64,000 bases of DNA from Campylobacteraceae bacterium (GCA_027068975.1 JALXFN010000045.1:1-64000), one strand, 5' to 3'; shown: positions 26,244-35,430, counted from the first letter of the stretch. Translations and numbers: made by a program. Notes: a model not told the origin generated them from the sequence alone.

Positions 26244-26807
26244 TTATCCAAACATTCGTTTAAAAGCACTAAGTAGAGTAGCAATAATACCCTTAGGCTT
26301 GATAAGCTCTTCTATAAATTCGTTATAGGTAAGATTATGCTCTTCTAAAAAGGCTTCAAGGTAGGCTAGTGACTTCTCCATACCATGTTTCTTTTCTATA
26401 GCCAACATGGTTTCATATAACTCTTCTGTTGTATCTATGACATCTTGAGGAGCAGCACGTCTAAATGCAGTTAATGCGACTACTTCACCTTTTAGATTAA
26501 ACTTAGGTTCTAGGTCTGCTATGACCCAATAATACTCTCCACTTTTTGCTAAGTTTTTAATAACACCAGAGATAGGTTGTCCTGATAGAAGTGCTTGCCA
26601 TACAATAAAAAAGACAGCTCTAGGCATATCAGGATGTCTTAAAATATTATGAGGAGCACCAATAAGTTCAGCTTCATTATAGCCTGATACCTCTGAGAAG
26701 TTTTTATTGATAAAGATAATATTACCCTTAAGGTCTGTTTTACTTACAATAAACTTTTTTTTGGAAAACTTAATCTCTTTATCTAATACTATTGGTCTAT
26801 AAAACAT
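26244..26807 (-). CDS. Stand-alone PAS-domain sensor (Aer/CetB-like)
   Basis: A 187-residue soluble protein. A PAS domain (about 16-120) is shown by TDLKGNIIFINKNFSEVSGYNE, then ELIGAPHNILRHPDMPRAVF, then the WVIADLEPKFN strand. This is close to the Aer-type PAS that holds FAD and to Campylobacter CetB, where a PAS protein works with a separate methyl-accepting partner in energy taxis. The C-terminal 65 residues are helical, without a histidine-kinase, GGDEF or MCP domain. A cytoplasmic redox-sensing adaptor is the most likely role. Confidence 0.8.
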   Translation of the reverse strand: MFYRPIVLDKEIKFSKKKFIVSKTDLKGNIIFINKNFSEVSGYNEAELIGAPHNILRHPDMPRAVFFIVWQALLSGQPISGVIKNLAKSGEYYWVIADLEPKFNLKGEVVALTAFRRAAPQDVIDTTEELYETMLAIEKKHGMEKSLAYLEAFLEEHNLTYNEFIEELIKPKGIIATLLSAFKRMFG

Positions 26808-26911
26808 TTAATTATCCTTTTCTGTAAAAACTCTTTATATTTTATTTTAACAAAATAATCTAAGGATAACATAAAAATATATAAAATTATAAAATAGATA
26901 ATATATTTAAT

Positions 26912-26945
26912 ATAAAAGTAAGAAGTTTATAACTTTTACTTTTAT
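26912..26945. repeat. AT-rich long inverted repeat downstream of argG
   Basis: About 16 bases (ATAAAAGTAAGAAGTT) and their near-perfect complement, with a 3-base loop and one bulge, follow the argG stop by 11 bp. It could fold as a hairpin in the argG transcript, but there is little GC and no adjacent T-tract, so a terminator role is uncertain. Confidence 0.35.
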
Positions 26946-26955
26946 AGTTTATAAC

Positions 26956-28173
26956 TTATTTTCTATTTTTACCAGCAATAATAAATCGTAAAGCATTAAG
27001 TTTAATAAACCCTTCAGCATCTGATTGGTCATAAACATCATCTTCTTCAAATGTTGAGTGTGCCTCTGAAAAGAGTGACTTTTCTGATTCACGACCAACC
27101 ACCATAACATTACCTTTGTAGAGTTTTAATTTTACAGTTCCCTCTACATGCTCTTGAGTTTTGTCAATAGCGGCTTGAAGCATCTCACGCTCAGGGGACC
27201 ACCAGTAACCATTGTAGATAAGTTTTGCATAGCGTGGCATAAGTTCATCTTTTAGGTGTGCTGCTTCACGGTCAAGAGTAATAGACTCAATAGCTCTATG
27301 TGCTTTTAGCATAATGGTTCCACCTGGAGTTTCGTAACAACCACGTGCTTTCATTCCAACGTATCGGTTTTCAACAATGTCAATACGTCCAATTCCATGT
27401 TTGTTACCATACTCGTTAAGTTTGGTTAAAATAGTCGCTGGAGTCATTGCTTCACCATTAATAGCAATAGGGTCACCATTTTTGTAATCTATGGTAATAT
27501 ACTCTGCTTGGTCTGGTGCCTTTTCAGGGCTTGTTGTCCAGAGCCACATATCTTCTTCTGGCTCTTTGCTTGGGTCTTCTAAAACAAGACCTTCGTAAGA
27601 GATGTGAAGCAAGTTTGCATCCATAGAGTATGGAGAAGATTGACCTTGCTTTTTCTCTATTTTGATACCATGAGCCTCAGCATAAGCCAAAAGTTTTTCA
27701 CGAGAGTTCAAGTCCCACTCTCTCCATGGTGCAATAACAGTGATGTCCGAGTTAAGTCCAAGGTAGCCAAGCTCAAAACGCACTTGGTCATTCCCTTTTC
27801 CTGTTGCTCCGTGACTTACGGCATCAGCACCAGTTTGTGCTGCAATTTCAATTTGCTTTTTTGCAATAAGTGGTCTAGCAATAGAAGTTCCAAGTAGGTA
27901 CTCACCCTCATAGATAGTATTTGCTCTAAACATAGGAAAGACGAAATCTTTTACAAACTCTTCACGTAAATCTAATATAAAAATATTTTCAGGTTTAATT
28001 CCCATTGCTAAAGCTTTTTCTCTAGCTGGTTCAACCTCTTCACCTTGACCAAGGTCTGCTGTAAACGTTACCACTTCACAGTTATATTCATCTTGTAGCC
28101 ACTTTAAAATAATACTGGTATCAAGCCCACCAGAATATGCTAAGACTGCTTTTTTAATCTCTTTCTTTGCCAT
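26956..28173 (-). CDS. argG: Argininosuccinate synthase
   Basis: A 405-residue enzyme that joins citrulline and aspartate with ATP to give argininosuccinate, the penultimate step of arginine synthesis. The N-type ATP pyrophosphatase loop YSGGLDTS is at 13-20; the citrulline and aspartate sites are seen in [10 protein letters not shown] and the C-terminal half. The length is standard for the type I enzyme. The window also encodes an arginine kinase (57767), which would use the end product of this pathway, though the genes are far apart. The start [10 protein letters not shown] follows a clear upstream gap. Confidence 0.96.
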   Translation of the reverse strand: MAKKEIKKAVLAYSGGLDTSIILKWLQDEYNCEVVTFTADLGQGEEVEPAREKALAMGIKPENIFILDLREEFVKDFVFPMFRANTIYEGEYLLGTSIARPLIAKKQIEIAAQTGADAVSHGATGKGNDQVRFELGYLGLNSDITVIAPWREWDLNSREKLLAYAEAHGIKIEKKQGQSSPYSMDANLLHISYEGLVLEDPSKEPEEDMWLWTTSPEKAPDQAEYITIDYKNGDPIAINGEAMTPATILTKLNEYGNKHGIGRIDIVENRYVGMKARGCYETPGGTIMLKAHRAIESITLDREAAHLKDELMPRYAKLIYNGYWWSPEREMLQAAIDKTQEHVEGTVKLKLYKGNVMVVGRESEKSLFSEAHSTFEEDDVYDQSDAEGFIKLNALRFIIAGKNRK

Positions 28174-28240
28174 AAATAAACCTTTAATTAACGGGATAAA
28201 ATTTTGTGGGATTTTATCACATTATATGTTAATTATAAGT

Positions 28241-29194
28241 CTATTGGGCTTTTTTAATATTTTTTAAATGCTCTTTATAGGAGTCGGTAAAATCATGTAC
28301 TCCAGATTTATTTCTCATAAAATATAGGTAGTTTGTTTTTTTAGGTTCTAGTGTTGCTTTTATAGCATCAAGAGAGACAGCACAGACAGGGTAGGGAGGT
28401 AGACCAATATTAGCATAGGTGTTAAACTTGCTTGTGTCCTCTTTTATCCGTTTAGGTGTTACTTTAACATGTGAGTATTTACCATAATTTAGTGTTCCAT
28501 CCATCTGTAGTGCCATTTTTTTCTTTAACCTATTAAAAATAACAGAAGCGATTACTGGCATCTCCTCTTTGTTGGCAGCCTCTTTTTGTACTATAGAGGC
28601 AATGGTTAATATTTTGTTCCACTCTTTTTTATCATATTTTTTGAGATGCTTTTTAGCTAACTCTTCATACTTTTTGTTACTCTGTTCTATTAAAGTTTTT
28701 ATGAGTTGTGTCTCATTAGAATCTGTAGGAATATGGTATGTTTCAGGGATGATTCCTGATTCATTGTAGTCAGAAAATTCCTTATAACTTCTTTTTAACT
28801 CTTTTATATCAAAGTTGTGCTTATTTGCAATCTCTTCCAAAAATATAGGAAGTGTCTCCCCTGGAATAAGTGTTATAACCTTTATAGCTTCTTTTGCATC
28901 GGTTAATTTTTTTAAAAACTCAATACGGGGCATACTCTCTTCACCTATAATGAGTGTACCACTTTTAGGTTGACCTTCAATGGCATAAGCTAAAAGATAG
29001 GTATCAATAGTGTTTAACTCATAACCCTCTTTTTTTAAGTGTTCTATGGTGTTGGTGATACTACCTTTTGGTAAAGTAACAGTTTGAGTAGTTTTTAGAG
29101 GAGTATATGCATATATTATAATAGCAATCACTGTGGTAAGTGCTAAGATAAGCATCACTCTTATAAGGTTGTAAAATGTGTTTAAAATTTTCAT
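28241..29194 (-). CDS. mltG: Endolytic transglycosylase MltG
   Basis: A 317-residue YceG-family membrane protein. One transmembrane segment (about 11-31) is followed by a LysM-like region and the catalytic domain. SIVQKEAANK carries the catalytic Glu (E205), and ASVIFNRLKKKMALQMDGT and the C-terminal VHDFTDSYKEH stretches are conserved. MltG cuts nascent peptidoglycan glycan strands and so sets their length. It stands between argG and the pqiC gene on the minus strand. Confidence 0.92.
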   Translation of the reverse strand: MKILNTFYNLIRVMLILALTTVIAIIIYAYTPLKTTQTVTLPKGSITNTIEHLKKEGYELNTIDTYLLAYAIEGQPKSGTLIIGEESMPRIEFLKKLTDAKEAIKVITLIPGETLPIFLEEIANKHNFDIKELKRSYKEFSDYNESGIIPETYHIPTDSNETQLIKTLIEQSNKKYEELAKKHLKKYDKKEWNKILTIASIVQKEAANKEEMPVIASVIFNRLKKKMALQMDGTLNYGKYSHVKVTPKRIKEDTSKFNTYANIGLPPYPVCAVSLDAIKATLEPKKTNYLYFMRNKSGVHDFTDSYKEHLKNIKKAQ

Positions 29195-29236
29195 TGTTGG
29201 GATTATACTCCTTAGAGACTAAATAGACTCTTATAT

Positions 29237-29800
29237 TTATTTAATAATGTTTTTTTGAATGTTTTGTACAAGTTTTAAATAGGCTTTTTCCATAGAGTGC
29301 ATCATGTCTTTTAAGCTACCATCTGTTTTTACAGCTGTTTGAAAACGTTCTGTTTTTATTGTATTACTTGGTAAATCATGTATTTTATAGTTTGCCTTTA
29401 AGATGACATTGTTATTGAAAGCAATAAATTTTTTAATACGAATAGAAATTCTTTTTTTACTCTTTCCCCCACTCTCCCAAGGGTATAAGTGTACATTTGG
29501 ATTGTCCATACTCTGTTGAAGATAGTCTATAAGTACGTTGGTTAAACGTTCTTTCATAGGAGTAAGCCAGTGTGCGTTGTCTATAATCTCAATATTATAA
29601 GGACTCGTCTGTCGTACCAGTTTAAACTCTTCTAAGTACTTTGGAACAATAACAGTAACCACATCTATGGGTTCTTTATAGCTTTGCGTTACTTCTATTT
29701 CAATATTGTCCCCTAGAGTATAGTAGTGTTTAGCACCACATCCCGTTGTCAGTAGCAGAAAAGATAAAGCGGTTAATAGTGGTTTCAGTAAAGGTCTCAT
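29237..29800 (-). CDS. pqiC: PqiC-like lipoprotein of a lipid-transport cluster
   Basis: A 187-residue lipoprotein with a signal and lipobox LTTGC (C21), then HYYTLGD, the start typical of PqiC/YmbA proteins. PqiC is an outer-membrane lipoprotein that docks to the PqiB tunnel and links inner and outer membranes. It starts exactly at the end of the MCE-domain gene (the ATG overlaps the stop), and the pqiA-like genes lie further upstream, so the cluster is pqiA-pqiA-pqiB-pqiC, read right to left. Confidence 0.82.
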   Translation of the reverse strand: MRPLLKPLLTALSFLLLTTGCGAKHYYTLGDNIEIEVTQSYKEPIDVVTVIVPKYLEEFKLVRQTSPYNIEIIDNAHWLTPMKERLTNVLIDYLQQSMDNPNVHLYPWESGGKSKKRISIRIKKFIAFNNNVILKANYKIHDLPSNTIKTERFQTAVKTDGSLKDMMHSMEKAYLKLVQNIQKNIIK

Positions 29801-31461
29801 TATTCATCTCCTAATAGTAATGCATTTGTTTTTCTCTCAAGTTTATGACTTATGGCTCCCATTGATTCAGCCATTTGTGTTACTTCTTTTAGTGTGATGG
29901 AGAGTTCCGAAGCAAATATGGAGTCTGCGTTATAATCTTTACTAAGTTTTTGAATCTCTTCTAATGTAGTGCTGAGTTGATTTAAGGTTCCCTCTATATC
30001 TTGTGGCAGTGTTTGTAGTGCATCTTGTTCTGTAAGTTTATTTAAGTTTTTAACTGTAGTATCAAAATGATTAATGGTTTTTCGTAAATCTTTTAAAAGA
30101 TTATTTACAGGCTTTTTGTTTTGGTCTAAAAGTTCTGTCGCAGAAGAGAGTAGTTTCTCTAGTTCAAGATTCTCTAGTTTTACAAGTACTTTTTCTACCT
30201 CGTTAAGAATATTTGACCCTTCTGCTGTTTTTATAGTAGGAAATATGCTAAAGTTATTATCTACTAAAAGTTCATTATTTTCATCTTTATTAAAGACTAA
30301 GTCAATAAATTGAGAACCAACCATAGGTATGTTAGAGTTAAGTTGAGCTTTGAGTCCATTTCGAACCAGCTCTTCTATCATTTTAGAACCTTCTATTTGG
30401 CTTGATTTCCCTGTAAATGCTTTGGTATGAACAATGGCATATACATCAGATTTGATACTTTGATTATTTTCATCAAAACTACTGTCAATATCGGTTACAT
30501 AGCCAACTTGGAATCCATTAAACTCTACTGGTGAGCCAATTTCAAGTCTGTTGATACTGTTTTTAAAGTTGAACTTATAGATTTTGTTGTCCATACCTGT
30601 CATGAGGTGTTTCTCTTTCATCTCAGATAAGTTTTTATAGAGAGGAAAAACTTTCTCTTGTGCAATGGTGTTGTTTTTATCTGAATGAATGGTTTGTACA
30701 GGAGTATAGATAGAAATTCCACCATGTACAATTTGTGAAATAGAAGCGATACTCATATCTACTTTACCTTGAGAGAAGTCTATGCTTACTGCACTGTTAG
30801 CATAAAATTGACTTTTTTTATTAACATATTTACTGTACTCTTTTTTAACAAAAATAGTAAAATTAATCTGTTTACCATTGGGTGCAATACCTACACGTTC
30901 AACACGTCCAACTTTAATCATACGGTAGTAGACATTTGAGCCTTCGGTAATATTATAGGAGTTAGGAGCTGCAAGAAGGTAGTATTCACCATTGGCTGTT
31001 TGGTCAATATAGGGTTTCTCTAAACCTACAAATTTTTTCTTTGTCTCCTCTTCTTTAACCCCATATAGCTCAATATAAGAGCCTGAAACTAAAGTATCGA
31101 GACCTGAAATACCATGTGAACCTACATCTGGGTGGACAATCCAAAACTTTGCTTTATCATTTAAGTAAGGGTTTACCTCTTTGTTCATTTTGGCTTGAAC
31201 TATAACACCTTTCCCATCTTTAGAGAGTGAAATTTTAGTTACCATACCAATGGTTACATCACGTAATTTAATTTGACTTTGGTTTGCTATAAGTCCTGCA
31301 TTGGACTCAAATGATATCTCAATAGTAGAACCCAGTTTTGCATAGTATTGAAAAGCCAACCATAAAGCGATAATCATGGCTAAAAAAGGTACCAACCAGA
31401 TAGTAGTTAAAACCTGAACACTCTTTGATTCTCTTACTTTAGGTGCGTTATATTTTTTCAT
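29800..31461 (-). CDS. pqiB: PqiB-like MCE-domain protein
   Basis: A 553-residue inner-membrane-anchored periplasmic protein. One transmembrane helix (about 18-40) is followed by three MCE/MlaD domains: about 46-130 (with IKLRDVTIGMVTKISL), 155-250 and 280-400 (with VEFNGFQVGYVTDID). A coiled-coil/needle-like C-terminus (about 430-550) follows. PqiB hexamers form a syringe-like tube thought to move lipids across the periplasm. The gene overlaps the pqiA-like gene by 14 bp and abuts pqiC. Confidence 0.9.
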   Translation of the reverse strand: MKKYNAPKVRESKSVQVLTTIWLVPFLAMIIALWLAFQYYAKLGSTIEISFESNAGLIANQSQIKLRDVTIGMVTKISLSKDGKGVIVQAKMNKEVNPYLNDKAKFWIVHPDVGSHGISGLDTLVSGSYIELYGVKEEETKKKFVGLEKPYIDQTANGEYYLLAAPNSYNITEGSNVYYRMIKVGRVERVGIAPNGKQINFTIFVKKEYSKYVNKKSQFYANSAVSIDFSQGKVDMSIASISQIVHGGISIYTPVQTIHSDKNNTIAQEKVFPLYKNLSEMKEKHLMTGMDNKIYKFNFKNSINRLEIGSPVEFNGFQVGYVTDIDSSFDENNQSIKSDVYAIVHTKAFTGKSSQIEGSKMIEELVRNGLKAQLNSNIPMVGSQFIDLVFNKDENNELLVDNNFSIFPTIKTAEGSNILNEVEKVLVKLENLELEKLLSSATELLDQNKKPVNNLLKDLRKTINHFDTTVKNLNKLTEQDALQTLPQDIEGTLNQLSTTLEEIQKLSKDYNADSIFASELSITLKEVTQMAESMGAISHKLERKTNALLLGDE

Positions 31462-32053
31462 TAAACCTCTTTATTATTAGTCTGGTATCAAATGACAATG
31501 CAGAGAGCATGGTAAAAAAGACCATGAGTGCAAAAGCAGTTGCCCCTATACCTGGATATATTTTTATTCCAGAAAAATGGATAAGTACAGAGAGTATAAG
31601 TACTACAAAGACATCTATCATTGACCATGGTCCTATGGCTTCTGTAATGTAAAAAAGTTTATGTTTGTCAACTTTTGATGATTTAACATTATACTTACTT
31701 GATAATAGTAAATAGATTATAAATATAAATTTTAATATAGGAACAAAAACAGAAGCGACTAAAATAATAATAGCAATAGGGTATGAGCCATGCTCCCAAA
31801 GATGCAAAATACCACCTATGATGGTACTTTCAGTCACTATACCAAACTGTTTACTTATGAGTATGGGGTAGATGTTTGCAGGAATATAGAGAATAATAGC
31901 TGTGATTAAAAAAGCCAATGTTTTTTGAAAAGAGATATTTCTTGGTTGATGTATTTTTGTTTGACAACGTCTACACTCTATATTTTTTTTATCATCATAG
32001 TTAACAGCTTCACAGATATGACAACGGGTAAAACGCCTTCTTTTTCTAAGCAT
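31448..32053 (-). CDS. pqiA: PqiA-like membrane protein, second half-size copy
   Basis: About 201 residues from the chosen ATG at 32053, which has GGAA about seven bases upstream. It begins MLRKRRRFTRCHIC with a C-x2-C...C-x2-C zinc-ribbon-like motif, followed by four membrane segments and the PqiA signature WSMIDVFVV. E. coli PqiA is a single protein with two such domains; here they are two genes. In-frame ATGs upstream (32065, 32077, 32125) would add a tail inside the neighbouring gene and are less likely. It would be the inner-membrane partner of the PqiB tube. It overlaps the upstream pqiA-like gene by a few bases. Confidence 0.75.
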   Translation of the reverse strand: MLRKRRRFTRCHICEAVNYDDKKNIECRRCQTKIHQPRNISFQKTLAFLITAIILYIPANIYPILISKQFGIVTESTIIGGILHLWEHGSYPIAIIILVASVFVPILKFIFIIYLLLSSKYNVKSSKVDKHKLFYITEAIGPWSMIDVFVVLILSVLIHFSGIKIYPGIGATAFALMVFFTMLSALSFDTRLIIKRFNEKI

Positions 32054-32678
32054 TATTGGTTCCATAAATTTTGTCATGATGTTCCCAAAGCTCATAAAAA
32101 CTAATGTTTTTTGTAATGATGGCATCTAAAAACAGTGTAAATATAAAAGCAGCAAAAGAGACCCCCAGTTCTATCTGTGCAACATCAAAAAGTTTAACCA
32201 TGGCAACTAAAAGGGAGATAAAAAATATATCAACCATGCTCCATGGTCTAATATGGGCTAGAAGAATGAGTAGTCGTCTTACAAGGTATTCAGCTTTACC
32301 TAGTTTCATATAGAGAAGTAGAAAAAACATAGAGATTAAAATAACAAAAGGAAAAATAACTATAAGAAAAAGAAGCATAATACCTACTATATACTGTTTA
32401 TGTTCAACGATAACAACAAAAAGTGAGCTTAGGTTCAGACTCTGCTCCAAGCCGTTAATATTTATAGTAACAATGGTAAATTGAAAAGCAACAATTAGTG
32501 AAATAAACGCTGTTATTACCAAGGCTAAAGTTTTGTCTATCATATATTTATCATTTTGATATAGCACGATGTTGCATTGAGTGCAGAGAGCTTTTTTCCC
32601 TTCTTCAAGAGGAACTTTTTCATGTAAGGTATGACACTTATGACAGATGATGAGGTTATCGAGTTCACTATTTTTCAT
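32046..32678 (-). CDS. pqiA: PqiA-like membrane protein, first half-size copy
   Basis: A 210-residue protein beginning MKNSELDNLIICHKC, with two C-x2-C pairs (IICHKCHTLHEK and ALCTQCNIVLY) followed by four membrane segments and WSMVDIFFI, the PqiA signature. The ATG at 32678 is one base after the stop of the PIF1-like helicase gene, and GAGGAG lies upstream, so the cluster may be expressed with the helicase. It forms the N-terminal half of what E. coli makes as one PqiA protein. Split PqiA proteins are also known elsewhere (for example YebS-type), so this is not necessarily a broken gene. Confidence 0.75.
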   Translation of the reverse strand: MKNSELDNLIICHKCHTLHEKVPLEEGKKALCTQCNIVLYQNDKYMIDKTLALVITAFISLIVAFQFTIVTININGLEQSLNLSSLFVVIVEHKQYIVGIMLLFLIVIFPFVILISMFFLLLYMKLGKAEYLVRRLLILLAHIRPWSMVDIFFISLLVAMVKLFDVAQIELGVSFAAFIFTLFLDAIITKNISFYELWEHHDKIYGTNNA

Positions 32679-32679
32679 A

Positions 32680-34002
32680 CTAAAAAGGCAACTCCTCATT
32701 GGTTATATAGGCTTGACCCAGTTGGGTATAGTATGCTACTACACGTTGGTCTACATTGACCATTCGTCTTAAATACCCTGTTAAGTCTCCACGGTTAAAG
32801 TCAAGTCGTAAGTTTTTAGGGTTAATGGCTCGTGAGATGGCTACATAAAACTGACTTGGTGCAAAAATATTGTCAACATTACAGACCAAGTTGTCTATAC
32901 TCATTCCTTGACTTTTGTGAATGGTTACAGCGTAGGCAAGTTTTAGGGGAAACTGTGAGATGGTTGCTAGTTTTACATTTTTGATTTTTCCATTTTCATC
33001 GCTTTGTATCTCTAACAGGTCAAAGTCATGCCGTTCTACTCGTACATATATCTCCTCTTTTTCTACTACAATGTACTCATCTTCTATACGTTGTATTATG
33101 CCTCGTTCACCATTGGCATATTTGCCCCATTTGTTTATGGTAAAGAGTACAGGAACACCAACCTTTAGAGTAAGTTGTTCTTCTATTGGTAACATCTTTT
33201 TCCATGAAGCTAAACGTTTCTCATGGACTCTACCTTGATGCTCTTCATAGGTAGCAAACAGTAGGTGTTCTTCTGCATCAACAGCCTCTAGCTTATTTTT
33301 GTTTGTAGCGTTAACCTCTGCATTACGACCAAAAAGAAAGGTTGGATTCTCTTCTTTTATGTATGTATTGGTAAGGCGTAACATATAGTTGATCACTTCA
33401 TGGTCACACTCTCCTACACGTACCTTATGGAGTATGTGGGTAAATTCTGCATCAGAAGTTCTTTTCATCTCTGTAAGTTCTATAACCACAGGGGCAAAGC
33501 TTCTCCACGCATCGGACTCAAAGGCGTAGAGTTTCTCTCCAAATATATCTGGGCTATTTTGTCCAAACTTCTGTACAGGAGGAAGCTGAAAAAAGTCCCC
33601 TACAAATAGCAGTTTACCCAAGTAGCCCATAGAGCTTAAACGGTAGCTTATCATCTCCATCATGTTAGAAGAGACCATAGAGATTTCATCTATGATGATG
33701 AGGTCAGTTGCTTTTAAAATCTTTTTGAGTTCAGATAGCCGTGAGCGTGAACGTTTGTCATTTTGGTCAAGCTCTTCAAAGTTTGAAGAGATTCCAAATG
33801 CAAAAAAACTGTGAATGGTATACCCACCAATGTTTACAGCACTTACCCCCGTAGAACCTAAAGCAACTACCTGTTCATCTGTTTGCGAACGATAAAGCCT
33901 TATGATTTCAGTTGTAGTATAACTTTTACCTACACCAGCTCCACCAGTTAGAAAAACATTGTTACTTTTTAAGTGTTTTAAGACTAAATCGACATCGCTC
34001 AC
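32680..34002 (-). CDS. PIF1-like ATP-dependent DNA helicase
   Basis: A 440-residue superfamily 1B helicase. Walker A is GGAGVGKS (20-27), the DE motif is IIIDEISMVSS, and the C-terminal part has VTIHKSQGMS, typical of PIF1/RecD2-like enzymes. Such proteins unwind 5'-3' on replication forks, R-loops or G-quadruplexes, and Campylobacterota commonly carry one. The start is GTG with AAGGG at a good distance. The pqiAABC cluster follows immediately on the same strand. A MITE sits in the upstream region, 44 bp from the start. Confidence 0.87.
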   Translation of the reverse strand: MSDVDLVLKHLKSNNVFLTGGAGVGKSYTTTEIIRLYRSQTDEQVVALGSTGVSAVNIGGYTIHSFFAFGISSNFEELDQNDKRSRSRLSELKKILKATDLIIIDEISMVSSNMMEMISYRLSSMGYLGKLLFVGDFFQLPPVQKFGQNSPDIFGEKLYAFESDAWRSFAPVVIELTEMKRTSDAEFTHILHKVRVGECDHEVINYMLRLTNTYIKEENPTFLFGRNAEVNATNKNKLEAVDAEEHLLFATYEEHQGRVHEKRLASWKKMLPIEEQLTLKVGVPVLFTINKWGKYANGERGIIQRIEDEYIVVEKEEIYVRVERHDFDLLEIQSDENGKIKNVKLATISQFPLKLAYAVTIHKSQGMSIDNLVCNVDNIFAPSQFYVAISRAINPKNLRLDFNRGDLTGYLRRMVNVDQRVVAYYTQLGQAYITNEELPF

Positions 34003-34045
34003 GAAAACCCTTGATTTTTTATCTTATTTTACTATAATATAGTAA

Positions 34046-34210
34046 TAGACTTCTTGTATGAGCCTATAAATTGTCTATATTATTTATTGCACATCATCTT
34101 TCATTAAATATCCTCTCGACTTAGCTAAGGCTAGGACTTCGAGTATATTTAATAAAATCTAATGTACACTAAACAATATTTACAAAATATAGGCTCATAC
34201 AAGAAGTCTA
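34046..34210. mobile_element. TA-flanked MITE, copy 1 (perfect 22-bp ends)
   Basis: A 165-bp non-coding element between divergent genes. Its ends, AGACTTCTTGTATGAGCCTA followed by TA, are perfect inverted repeats of 22 bp (34047-34068 and 34188-34209), extended by one base to T...A. The interior is also palindromic: ATTAAATAT ... ATATTTAAT around a core with CTTAGCTAAGGCTAGGAC. TA at both ends suggests an IS630/Tc1-mariner-type target. No coding sequence is inside. A second copy lies at 53036-53197 in the opposite orientation. Confidence 0.75.
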
Positions 34211-34322
34211 AGAATAATTCAAAAGGATTGATAAGATTAAAACGCAATTTCAAAACTTCTTTCAACATTTTGGCTACTTAGAGCTGGAACAGGCATTTGA
34301 ATATTTCGCAGTTTTCGGAGGA

Positions 34323-35123
34323 ATGGAAGAGGCTTTAGAGCTTGATTTCTTTGATGATTTAGAATCCATAATTCGTTTTAATTTTGTAGAAAAATATAAA
34401 GTTCTAAACGAACTTATCTCCCCATCATACATCATAGAAGAACCATACCGTTGGCTTTTGGTCTCCATAGCACGTGGTGATGGTCGTCTCTCTAATGTGT
34501 TTAGAAAAGCAAGAGTTGGTGATAGTTTAGGTTTACGACTTCTTGACGAGTTAAAAGAGTTGGGCATTATAGAGTTTGAAGAGTCCCGAGAAGCCCCACT
34601 AAAAAAACACCCAAATCAAAAACTAGAAAAGGCATTACGCTCTTATAAAATAGAACCAAAAGTCTACTTTAAAAAGCCTTTTCATCGTTTTTGGTTTGGT
34701 TTTGTAGAACCCTATCATAAAGAGTTAAATCGAGGTGACTCCAAGCGTTTTTTTGAGAATTTTGAGAAACACTTTTCACGTCTACACTCATTTGTTTTTG
34801 AGCAGTTGTCACAAGAGTTACTTAACTTACACTTTAAAAATCAGTTAACCATCAACGGAAACTACTGGGACAAACACAGTGAGTTTGACATCTGGGCAAC
34901 CCACAAAGATGGCAGACAGATACTTGGTGAGTGTAAATACACCAGCAGACATGTTTGTAAAAGTGAACTAGGAAAGTTAAAGCACAAAGCAGAAACGTCT
35001 GAGTTAGAGATAGATATATTTGCACTCTTCTCTAAAAGTGGATTTTCCAATGAGCTAAAAAATTCTAATGACAAAGATTTGTTACTGTTTGAGTTTGAGG
35101 ACTTTCGGGCATTGTTGGAGTAG
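34323..35123 (+). CDS. DUF234-like PD-(D/E)XK protein, N-terminus uncertain
   Basis: At least 266 residues. A winged-helix-like part (about 30-100) leads to PFHRFWFGFVEPY, then a PD-(D/E)XK nuclease-like core with HSEFDIWATHKDGRQILGECKY, giving the D...E-x-K pattern. Both regions match DUF234, usually the C-terminal part of archaeal-type ATPases; here there is no ATPase domain. Coding-like sequence continues upstream to 34218 (including YLELEQAFEYFAVFGG), but it contains no ATG, GTG or TTG; possible starts are ATT codons. GGAGGA before the first ATG encodes FGG and is too close to be the true ribosome site. The MITE ends 8 bp before the frame opens. The function is unknown; the stop TAG lies inside a REP-like head. 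Confidence 0.6.
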   Translation: MEEALELDFFDDLESIIRFNFVEKYKVLNELISPSYIIEEPYRWLLVSIARGDGRLSNVFRKARVGDSLGLRLLDELKELGIIEFEESREAPLKKHPNQKLEKALRSYKIEPKVYFKKPFHRFWFGFVEPYHKELNRGDSKRFFENFEKHFSRLHSFVFEQLSQELLNLHFKNQLTINGNYWDKHSEFDIWATHKDGRQILGECKYTSRHVCKSELGKLKHKAETSELEIDIFALFSKSGFSNELKNSNDKDLLLFEFEDFRALLE

Positions 35124-35138
35124 GGTGTAGTCCCTATC
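35120..35138 (+). repeat. Degenerate REP-like element
   Basis: GTAGGGTGTAGTCCCTATC matches the first part of the copy at 4993-5020 with one change up to CCCT, but the second arm of the hairpin is lost or changed. AGGG/CCCT can still pair. The TAG stop of the DUF234-like gene (35121-35123) is the second to fourth base of the GTAG head. Confidence 0.4.
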
Positions 35139-35217
35139 TTCATGAGCCTACCTCGACAAAGCACTCTTAAACTAAATTCAAAGTATAATCCTGAAAAATA
35201 TAATCAAAGGGTTTTTT

Positions 35218-35430
35218 ATGGAAAAAATTGAATTGGTAGGGATGCTTTCAACATTAATGTATGCAGGAATAGGAATAGCTGTTTTCTTTTTAGTTTTGTC
35301 ACTTATTGAAGTGATGACAAAATATTCAGTTAGCAAAAAAATTGCACAAGAGGGCAACGTAGCTTTGGCGATTGTTTTGGCTTCGATTATTATCGCTTTA
35401 GGTCTTATTATCTCGGCTTCAATACACTAA
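35218..35430 (+). CDS. DUF350 two-helix membrane protein
   Basis: A 70-residue protein with two hydrophobic segments (about 9-29 and 46-67) joined by a loop with SVSKKIAQEGNVALAIVLA. This is a single DUF350 unit. DUF350 proteins are often encoded beside membrane-bound spermidine-synthase-like proteins in diverse bacteria. The partner gene starts immediately after the stop here (1 bp apart). The exact activity is unknown; a role in the membrane with polyamine transfer is suggested by context. Confidence 0.8.
   Translation: MEKIELVGMLSTLMYAGIGIAVFFLVLSLIEVMTKYSVSKKIAQEGNVALAIVLASIIIALGLIISASIH

Noticed and set aside
28195-28218. Hairpin GATAAAAT / ATTTTATC between argG and mltG
   Set aside because: AT-rich stem without a T-tract; not convincing as a terminator or regulatory element.
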